Assembly (NCBI GenBank): GCA_016709865.1
Contig: JADJLX010000005.1
Coordinates: forward strand, 1,674,001-1,738,000
Direction: 5' to 3'
DNA length: 64,000 nucleotides
From: Bacteroidales bacterium
GTDB taxonomy: Bacteria > Bacteroidota > Bacteroidia > Bacteroidales > VadinHA17
The notes beneath the pieces are model-generated. The model searched no databases. It was given only the letters and a program-made list of their open reading frames with translations, and had not been told where the DNA came from. This document shows positions 57,977 to 64,000 of the stretch, piece after piece (the first letter of the stretch is position 1; the number at the start of each line of letters is the position of its first letter). Made by a program: the position numbers and the translations under genes.

Positions 57977-59416
57977 ATGGAAAAGCTATCATTTCTTTTA
58001 ATCGGATGTGCATGTATTTCAGGATGTTCTTCAGGGAAACATGAGGTAACAGACGGGAGTAAACCAAATATAATTTTCATTCTTACAGATGACCACCGCT
58101 GGGATGCAATGAGTTATGCAGGTAATAAAATAATCAGGACACCCCAGATGGACAGGCTCGCAAGTGAAGGGACCTGGTTTAAAAATGCCTTTGTTACTAC
58201 ACCAATAAGTGCTGCCAGCAGAGCATCATTACTTACCGGTATGTATGAAAGAACTCATGGATATACCTTTCAGCAGGGTCCGCTTAAGGAACCTTACATG
58301 CAACTCAGCTATCCTGTAATTCTGAAGCAGAACGGATACTATACCGGTTTCTTTGGCAAGCTTGGAGTAACGTATAAAAACGCTGAAATGCTATTCGACA
58401 CTGCAGACATTTACGATCGCAACGGAAACTTCCCCGACAGAAGGGGTTACTTTTTTAAAACCATAGGAGCTGATACTGTTCACCTTACAAGGTATACCGG
58501 ATTTCAGGCTCAGGAGTTCATTAAAGATGCTCCATCGGATAAACCATTTTGTCTGTCATTAAGCTTTAGTGCACCCCACGCACACGACAATGCACCGGAA
58601 CAGTACATATGGCAGAAGAAATCTGATGAACTGTATTCTGATATTACAATACCGGATCCTCTTTTAGGGGAGGATAAATACTTTATGGCTTTACCAAAAG
58701 AGGCCAGGGAAGGCTATAACAGGTTACGCTGGACGTGGAGGTTTGATACTCCTGAAAAATACCAGAAGAGCATTAAAGGTTATTACAGGATGATAACTGA
58801 AATAGATGATGAAATAGGCGAACTGAGAAAAGTGCTTGAAGATAAAGGCATTGCAGAAAATACTATTATTATTTTAATGGGCGATAACGGGTATTTCCTG
58901 GCTGAACGCCAGCTTGCTGATAAATGGCTGATGTATGATAATTCCCTGCATGTTCCCCTGATTATTTTTGATCCGAGAGCAAAAAAACACGGCGATATCA
59001 GCGATATGGTACTTAATATAGATATTGCCAAAACTATCCTTGATATTGCAGCTGTTGAGATTCCTGAAGAATATCAGGGAATAAGCCTTATGCCATATGT
59101 CTGGAATAAAAAACCTGAAAAAGTAAGGGAAGAAATCTTATTCGAACACCTATGGAAATTGCCTGAAATTCCTTCGAGTGAAGGGATAAGAACCAACGAA
59201 TGGAAGTACTTCAGATACAGGTTTATTGAAGCTCCTGAAGAACTATATGACCTGAAAAATGACCCCCTTGAAACAAAAAATCTGGCTCCGGATCCTGCCT
59301 ATAATGAAATCCTGAGCAGACTGCGAAAAGAGTGTGACAACCAGATTGAAAAGTACACAAAAGCCAAACTTGTTTCAGATTATACTCCTCCTGAAGAAAT
59401 TGACAAATCTTTTTGA
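57977..59416 (+). CDS. Lipoprotein sulfatase, Ser-type
   Basis: A 479-aa sulfatase with a lipobox-like N-terminus (LIGCACISGCSSG). Metal ligands start with LTDDHRWDA (D38, D39). The activation motif is SAASRASLLTG (S78-A-A-S-R82), so the formylglycine would come from serine, which requires a radical SAM maturase such as the one at 45578. MGDNGY is the second metal-binding motif. It hydrolyses sulfate esters, possibly on algal or host glycans. Divergent from GH3. Confidence 0.92.
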   Translation: MEKLSFLLIGCACISGCSSGKHEVTDGSKPNIIFILTDDHRWDAMSYAGNKIIRTPQMDRLASEGTWFKNAFVTTPISAASRASLLTGMYERTHGYTFQQGPLKEPYMQLSYPVILKQNGYYTGFFGKLGVTYKNAEMLFDTADIYDRNGNFPDRRGYFFKTIGADTVHLTRYTGFQAQEFIKDAPSDKPFCLSLSFSAPHAHDNAPEQYIWQKKSDELYSDITIPDPLLGEDKYFMALPKEAREGYNRLRWTWRFDTPEKYQKSIKGYYRMITEIDDEIGELRKVLEDKGIAENTIIILMGDNGYFLAERQLADKWLMYDNSLHVPLIIFDPRAKKHGDISDMVLNIDIAKTILDIAAVEIPEEYQGISLMPYVWNKKPEKVREEILFEHLWKLPEIPSSEGIRTNEWKYFRYRFIEAPEELYDLKNDPLETKNLAPDPAYNEILSRLRKECDNQIEKYTKAKLVSDYTPPEEIDKSF

Positions 59417-59419
59417 TTA

Positions 59420-60022
59420 TTATTTATTCAGCGTCTGTAACAATATTACAATTTCTGCATGTCCGTTGCTTTTAGCGAAAGCAAGAGCATCATCTCCATC
59501 AACGTCTTTCAGTGACGGATCAGCTTTATTTGACAGCAGCAATTTTACAACTTCCAGTTGTCCCTCAGAAGCAGCATACATCAATGCTGTGAAATGCTCC
59601 TCCTTATCAGTGATATTCGGATCAGCAGATCTGTCAAGAAGGAGTTTTACAGCTTCGGGATACGGACCTGAAGAAGCCATCATAAGGGCAGTCCGGCCAT
59701 AGGCATCCTGAATATTAACATTAGCACCTTTTTCAAGAAGCCTTCTGATGATTGTGGTATATCCGTTATACGAGGCATACATCAATGGTGTCCTTCCGTC
59801 AGTGTCAAGTGTATCAACAGCCATACCGCTGTCGAGTAAACTCATTACCCGGTCTGTCAATCCATTTACTGCTGCTTCGTGAATTGACATCGAAGGCATA
59901 GTGATATCAGCAGCAGCCGGGACACTTATTTCAACAGACTTACTATCAACCTTTCTGGTTCCGCAACTAAACAAAAGAGGTGAGCCTAAAATTAATAGAA
60001 GTATGTGTAGAGTTCTGATCAT
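59420..60022 (-). CDS. Ankyrin-repeat lipoprotein
   Basis: A 200-aa protein with a lipobox (PLLFSCGTR, C20) followed by four ankyrin repeats (about 45-195: DTDGRTPLMYASYNGY, DAYGRTALMMASSG, KEEHFTALMYAASEGQ and DVDGDDALAFAKSNGH). Such proteins are protein-binding; partner unknown. It overlaps the start of nothing but its own start overlaps the end of the upstream DUF5009 gene by 4 bases, so they are one operon. Confidence 0.87.
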   Translation of the reverse strand: MIRTLHILLLILGSPLLFSCGTRKVDSKSVEISVPAAADITMPSMSIHEAAVNGLTDRVMSLLDSGMAVDTLDTDGRTPLMYASYNGYTTIIRRLLEKGANVNIQDAYGRTALMMASSGPYPEAVKLLLDRSADPNITDKEEHFTALMYAASEGQLEVVKLLLSNKADPSLKDVDGDDALAFAKSNGHAEIVILLQTLNK

Positions 60023-61137
60023 ATCTTTATGAACAACTTGTTCTTATAAAGCCAGTAACAAAGGTACCATAAAGCAGCCCACACCATCAGACTTGTTACA
60101 ATTCCGACAGTTATTTCACCTGCCCAGGAGAAAACAGTTGTCGGGAATGGAGTTAAAATTTTATAGACCAGACCTGCTCCGCCTGACTCAAAGAAGACGT
60201 AAATGAAGATACAGTTCATACCAACGATCCTGAACATTTTCGAGCCATTTACAAAGATCTTCTTAACATCTATAAGCCAGTATGAAAATGTCAGGGCAAG
60301 AATTGCATAACCACCACTTGTAAATACGAATGAAGCTGTGGCAATTTTCTTGATTATCGGAGTGATATTCAGGAGATCGAGAGAGTAACCTATAACCAGC
60401 CCTGTTACACCAGCGATTATCAGCAGTTTAATTTTTTCACCGGCAGGTTTAGTGCTCATCAGAAGCTTCCCGCAAAGAACACCCCATACTGTGTGAGCGA
60501 TAGTGGAAAAAGCATTTATTGATGCCCAGATACTCGTTTTCTCGACACCTTCTATTTTTATATTTGCCCAGGCACCAAGATTCTGATAAGCCACCCATGG
60601 CTGATTAAAACCTTCAACCGGAAAGAATCTGTATGCAAGATCCATAATCAGCAAAATAGCCAGAGATAATGTCATTTGAAACCAGAAGCTTTTATTTCTG
60701 ATCAGGAAGGCAACAAGGTAAGTAACAGACAATTGGGTAAGAACGTCCTGAAGCCTGAAGACAATTTTACCCGGACCAATCCAGTAGAGGGCCCAACCGA
60801 GGAAGAACAGAAGAAATGCTCTTTTATAAGCATGAAGAGTTATTGTCCGGTCCCCCTCTCCTTTCTTGATCCTGTTGGCAACAGCAAATGGAATTGCAAC
60901 ACCAACGATAAACATGAAAAATGGCTGTATAAGGTCCCAGAAGTAAAGGCCATGCCACTCATGATGTTCAAGCTGTGTACCGATAAACTGAGTTAAGCCG
61001 GTGTCTATCTTTCTGATATGGGAATAGAGCCTGGTACTTTCACCTATAAGCAGAAACATTGTGAAGCCACGGAAAAAATCAATTGAGAACATTCTTTCCG
61101 CTATTGATGAATTCTGATTTACATCGCTCTCTTTCAT
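60019..61137 (-). CDS. DUF5009 membrane protein (NagX/acyltransferase-like)
   Basis: A 372-aa integral-membrane protein with about ten TM segments. The N-terminal FSIDFFRGFTMFLLIGES and FMFIVGVAIPFAVANR are typical of the DUF5009/NagX group related to heparan-alpha-glucosaminide N-acetyltransferase. The histidine pair after TQLEHHEWHGLYFWD may be active-site residues. Likely acetylates or senses sugars at the membrane; unproven. The 3' end overlaps the ankyrin gene. Confidence 0.85.
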   Translation of the reverse strand: MKESDVNQNSSIAERMFSIDFFRGFTMFLLIGESTRLYSHIRKIDTGLTQFIGTQLEHHEWHGLYFWDLIQPFFMFIVGVAIPFAVANRIKKGEGDRTITLHAYKRAFLLFFLGWALYWIGPGKIVFRLQDVLTQLSVTYLVAFLIRNKSFWFQMTLSLAILLIMDLAYRFFPVEGFNQPWVAYQNLGAWANIKIEGVEKTSIWASINAFSTIAHTVWGVLCGKLLMSTKPAGEKIKLLIIAGVTGLVIGYSLDLLNITPIIKKIATASFVFTSGGYAILALTFSYWLIDVKKIFVNGSKMFRIVGMNCIFIYVFFESGGAGLVYKILTPFPTTVFSWAGEITVGIVTSLMVWAALWYLCYWLYKNKLFIKI

Positions 61138-61184
61138 AACACTTAAAAATTAAATTTTATGCGTCATTAAAGTACTGTTTTTTA

Positions 61185-61311
61185 TTAATTATTCCCAATA
61201 AAATTCCAGACCAGTGAATCACCCTTGGTTTTAAACAAGAAGAAACCTGATTTCTTTGTCATGGCACTGCCATAACTTACATTTATTGATAGTCCTGTAA
61301 AAAACAAGTTA
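61185..61311 (-). other. Open, coding-like stretch without start, between two genes
   Basis: About 40 codons are open on the minus strand, reading ...LSINVSYGSAMTKKSGFF and ending DSLVWNFIGNN before a TAA at 61185-61187. There is no ATG except an internal one and no known domain. It sits after the phosphoesterase stop. It could be a gene remnant or chance; low confidence. Confidence 0.25.
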
Positions 61312-62484
61312 TCAGTTCAATACAAGTTCTGATGGTTTATTTCCATCCGCTGTGATAATTGATGCCTTAACTTTACCATTAATGATATCACATTTTATAA
61401 CTGCATTATTGCTGTTAACCAAAACCGGGAAGTTTATTTTCCCTGCCTCAGGCTTGTTGTAAGAATACCTGTGAGTGTGTCCGCTGAACATAGCTGTCAC
61501 ATTTGCCTCATTCAGAACAGGCAATAATGTTTCCCTCAGGTGAATATTCCCATGCCAGTTTCCTTCCATTGGAGGCATATGCAGAATCGCAACTTTGACT
61601 TTTGAATCCAGGTATTTCTTCGACTTTACAGTTTCTTTCAGCCATTCTGCTTCTGCATTCCGGTAGGCATCGAAGTCTGCCAGACCGCTGTACTCTATAT
61701 CAGAATCTGGTTTATCTTCGCCGCAATCGAGCATCAGAAAAGAGACATCTCCCACATTAACAAGCTGATAGATATTATCAGACTCTTTTGGAAAATAGTC
61801 TATAAGGTAATCTGCGAAGGTTCCTCTTGTCTCGTGATTACCCCTTGTAAATAGTATTGGAACCCTTGATGCAAATATTTCCACTGAAGCATCTATGAAA
61901 TCAGTAAATAACTGTTCTTCGTTGTTAAGGGATGAAGACATATCTCCGTTAAAGATCACCATATCAATTTTTCTGAAGTCAATTCCTTTACTGACATCCT
62001 TCATAAATTGAGATCGGCCATGTAAATCGTTGAATACTAAGAATGAAACTGAATCATCCTCATTACTGAATGTACGAAATGCAAGCGAATTCCTGCTATA
62101 TGCGGGATTGGCCACAGTAATTCCATAAATAATCTTCGAATCAGTCTCCCATTGTATAACCTCCTTCGAGAAGATTGCATAACGATATCTGGTACCCGGA
62201 GTCAGATTATTTATTCTAACCTTGTGCAGGGTTGATGTTCCCTGTATCCTGCCATATTTTGAATCGTATTTCTTTGGCCGTTCATACCCATAAAAATTAG
62301 TGCCATCATCGGGAGCAACTTCAGCCCATGCTATTGCCTTTTTATTGGTAGTCCATACGATCGTTACTCCGGTTTCACTCATATCACAGAGGTAAGGACC
62401 ATGCGTTATCCTGAAGTTCTCCTGTGAAAGTCCATTAAATGTCAAGACAAATATCAGTATGAAAAGTAAAAGTAATTTCTTCAT
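61312..62484 (-). CDS. Secreted metallophosphoesterase with purple-acid-phosphatase N-domain
   Basis: A 390-aa secreted phosphoesterase. The start is set at the ATG at 62484 (MKKLLLLFILIFVLTFNGLS, signal peptide); 21 codons further upstream belong to a non-coding hairpin region. A fibronectin-like N-terminal domain (about 25-120) precedes the catalytic domain with DLHGR, NGDMSS, TRGNHETRG and SGHTHRYS. It may release phosphate from glycan or organic substrates. Follows the SusD gene on the same strand after a terminator-like hairpin. Confidence 0.86.
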   Translation of the reverse strand: MKKLLLLFILIFVLTFNGLSQENFRITHGPYLCDMSETGVTIVWTTNKKAIAWAEVAPDDGTNFYGYERPKKYDSKYGRIQGTSTLHKVRINNLTPGTRYRYAIFSKEVIQWETDSKIIYGITVANPAYSRNSLAFRTFSNEDDSVSFLVFNDLHGRSQFMKDVSKGIDFRKIDMVIFNGDMSSSLNNEEQLFTDFIDASVEIFASRVPILFTRGNHETRGTFADYLIDYFPKESDNIYQLVNVGDVSFLMLDCGEDKPDSDIEYSGLADFDAYRNAEAEWLKETVKSKKYLDSKVKVAILHMPPMEGNWHGNIHLRETLLPVLNEANVTAMFSGHTHRYSYNKPEAGKINFPVLVNSNNAVIKCDIINGKVKASIITADGNKPSELVLN

Positions 62485-62511
62485 TCTTATAAAGTTTAGT
62501 GTTAAAAGTAA

Positions 62512-62539
62512 GATAAGTTGCCCTTGCGGGCAACTTATC
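62512..62539 (-). terminator. 12-bp-stem hairpin after the SusD gene
   Basis: GATAAGTTGCCC and GGGCAACTTATC form a perfect 12-bp stem with a 4-nt loop. On the minus strand it comes 21 bases after the SusD stop and is followed by TTACTTTTAA, a weak T-rich tail. Probable terminator of the SusD transcript. Confidence 0.6.
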
Positions 62540-62560
62540 CAAAACAAAAAAAAGAATGTC

Positions 62561-64000
62561 CTAATATCCGGGGTTCTGAATAAGCAGACTGTTCTTGCTC
62601 ATTTCAGCACGCAATATTGGGAAGAAGTATGCTTTATCCTGCCATGCCCATGTTTCAAAATTTGAAGAAGTTATTTTTGGGACTGTTGCAGTTGTTTTAT
62701 CAGGATTCATTTTATAAACTACTGTAACTTTCTTTATCGGATGATAAGCTAATGGTCCTATTACCCATCGGCGGACATCAAAGAAGCGCTGCTCCTCAAA
62801 TGACATTTCGATTCGCCTTTCATGACGATACCTGTCGCGAAGAGCTGTACCAGATTCAGTAATATCAGGCATCCCTGCCCTTTTTCTGATCATATTTATA
62901 TAGGTCCTGGCTTCAGCATCCTGTCCTAATCCAATACAAGCTTCGGCATAATTAAGTAACACTTCTGCATATCTGATCCAACGCCATGTCGTGGTCATGT
63001 TGAAATACTGAACATCAACTGTAGGATCCTGATATTTCCGCAGATAATAGCCAGGATATCCTCCATTCCAGTCTTCAACTCCACTTGACCTTGTATCAAG
63101 TCCCCAATAAACCTTCATTGAATTTGAAGCAGCATCCCATCTTTCCCATGATCCGACCTGCATTACACCTACAGGATCTCTACCTTCAACATCAGCAGGA
63201 CGTTTTTTCCATTTTGCACCTTCATAAAAAATATCAGCATAAAAACGAGGCTCACGATTTTTGTATGGGCTTGCTGCATGAACGGGGTTCGACCAGCTGA
63301 ACTTTGTTCCATCTTTCATTTCATAATCATCAACCATGTCACCTATAGGGGCATTTGTTCCCCATGCATGGTAACCATTCGGCTGACTTACAAGACCAAA
63401 TATCTGTCCTGAATTTACTGTGAAATATTTAACAAAGATATCCTCCTCAGTGTCTTTTTTAAGGAACATGTCGTTGTAGTTCTTAGCTACAGAATCCCCT
63501 GGAGCTGGCGAAGCCATGTAAAGCTTATAACTTCCCAGATCTATAACAGCCTTAGCTGCATCTTTGGCTGCCTGCCAGCGTGCTGTTCTATTGCCGTCTG
63601 TGTATCCAATAAGTTCAGGATTTGAATAACCCGGAAAAACAGTTGTATTATATAGGTCACTGGCTGCATAAATAAGAACTCTGGCTTTTAAAGCCATAGC
63701 TGCCCCCATTGTAGCACGCCCCTTATTTGCCCCGGTATTATTCACTGGTAATAAACCTGTAGCAAGATCACATTCTGAAACCATAAAATCAACACATTCT
63801 TTATACGAGTTCCTGGCTATTTGAAATTCTTCAGTTAAGCCGTATGGTTTTGTTATAATCGGGACTCCACCATAAACAGCTGTAAGAAGATGATAGAGAT
63901 AAGCTCTTAAAAAATGCGCCTCACCAACTATCCTGTCTTTCATAGTCTTACCATCAATAATAGTTTCGTCGAATGGTACTTTATCAACATTTGCTAAAAG
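62561..64000 (-). CDS. SusD/RagB-family glycan-binding lipoprotein, 5'-truncated by window edge
   Basis: Surface glycan-binding partner of a SusC TonB-dependent transporter. The frame is open from the right edge (64000) to the stop at 62561, and 19 codons precede the first ATG at 63943, so the true start lies outside the window. Typical family sequences are EAHFLRAYLYHLLTAVYGGVPII near the left, RWIRYAEVLLNYAEA in the TPR-like part, and RRIEMSFEEQRFFDVRRW towards the end. The SusC gene should lie to the right. It marks the core of the polysaccharide utilisation region. Confidence 0.94.
   Translation of the reverse strand, partial: LLANVDKVPFDETIIDGKTMKDRIVGEAHFLRAYLYHLLTAVYGGVPIITKPYGLTEEFQIARNSYKECVDFMVSECDLATGLLPVNNTGANKGRATMGAAMALKARVLIYAASDLYNTTVFPGYSNPELIGYTDGNRTARWQAAKDAAKAVIDLGSYKLYMASPAPGDSVAKNYNDMFLKKDTEEDIFVKYFTVNSGQIFGLVSQPNGYHAWGTNAPIGDMVDDYEMKDGTKFSWSNPVHAASPYKNREPRFYADIFYEGAKWKKRPADVEGRDPVGVMQVGSWERWDAASNSMKVYWGLDTRSSGVEDWNGGYPGYYLRKYQDPTVDVQYFNMTTTWRWIRYAEVLLNYAEACIGLGQDAEARTYINMIRKRAGMPDITESGTALRDRYRHERRIEMSFEEQRFFDVRRWVIGPLAYHPIKKVTVVYKMNPDKTTATVPKITSSNFETWAWQDKAYFFPILRAEMSKNSLLIQNPGY

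Noticed and set aside
55249..58080. GH3 start at 58080
   Set aside because: The first 60 codons have no signal peptide and overlap the divergent sulfatase; the ATG at 57900 starts a normal signal peptide.
62484..62547. Phosphoesterase start upstream of 62484
   Set aside because: The extra codons are the hairpin region after SusD; MKKLLLLF at 62484 starts the signal peptide.

Overview
The window is a chromosomal stretch of an AT-rich Bacteroidota genome, most likely a free-living or environmental member of the Bacteroidales. Evidence for this: a MurF-alanine racemase fusion, a T9SS C-terminal sorting domain, DUF5686 and DUF4294 proteins, a SusD protein at the right edge, a long-form GcvP, and at least ten good matches to the Bacteroidota -7 promoter element TAnnTTTG. 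MqnE points to the futalosine route to menaquinone. No rRNA, tRNA, CRISPR array, prophage or transposase was seen.

Layout. 1-12 kb: housekeeping genes: NAD synthetase (5' part outside the window), a Crp/Fnr-type regulator, tdk plus murF/alr, a repeat-filled hypothetical gene plus rsmI, a frameshifted DUF5686 outer-membrane protein, dnaB and ispE. 12-16.6 kb (minus): biotin carrier protein and acyl-CoA carboxyltransferase, then tgt-lptG. 16.7-27.6 kb: glycosyltransferase, ECF sigma factor, rsmG, rpmH (52 codons), mqnE, PASTA protein, T9SS cargo and rluD, then lemA-TPM-TPM on the minus strand, then ddl. 27.6-35.8 kb (minus): pcm, an MBL hydrolase, then gcvP, whose stop codon overlaps the start of a UroD-like gene, followed by DUF6807 and Gfo/Idh-like genes. 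35.9-45.4 kb: sugar transferase, DUF4294, DUF3267 peptidase, serine hydrolase, PHP phosphoesterase, GH2, mobA and a dienelactone hydrolase. 45.5-64 kb: a carbohydrate-degradation region with a sulfatase maturase, an rRNA methylase, GH51, an APC permease, GH27, a CE7 esterase, GH3, a Ser-type sulfatase, an ankyrin lipoprotein, DUF5009, a phosphoesterase and SusD (5' part outside the window).

How it works together. The right third looks like the enzyme part of a polysaccharide utilisation locus for a decorated hemicellulose or arabinogalactan-like glycan: arabinose, galactose and glucose/xylose cleaving enzymes, an acetyl esterase, and a sulfatase whose active-site serine would be matured by the radical SAM enzyme about 11 kb away. 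The left half makes cell-wall precursors (MurF/Alr, Ddl), nucleotides, isoprenoids and RNA modifications.

The most unusual layer is intergenic. At least eight imperfect palindromes of about 60-135 bp, built from a small vocabulary of words (CACAAAG, CACAGAG, CACGGAG, GCAGGGCAC), sit mostly between convergent genes. A perfect 30-bp-armed nested palindrome lies between DUF5686 and dnaB. Related repeat words have entered coding regions: the linker of the 233-aa gene, the C-terminus of mqnE and the apparent 5' end of the MBL gene. I did not find a clearly new defence or metabolic system. The best biological leads are this repeat family, the translationally coupled gcvP/UroD-like pair, a TGT that lacks its zinc cysteines, and a Gly/Ala/Pro-rich insertion in the GH27 enzyme.
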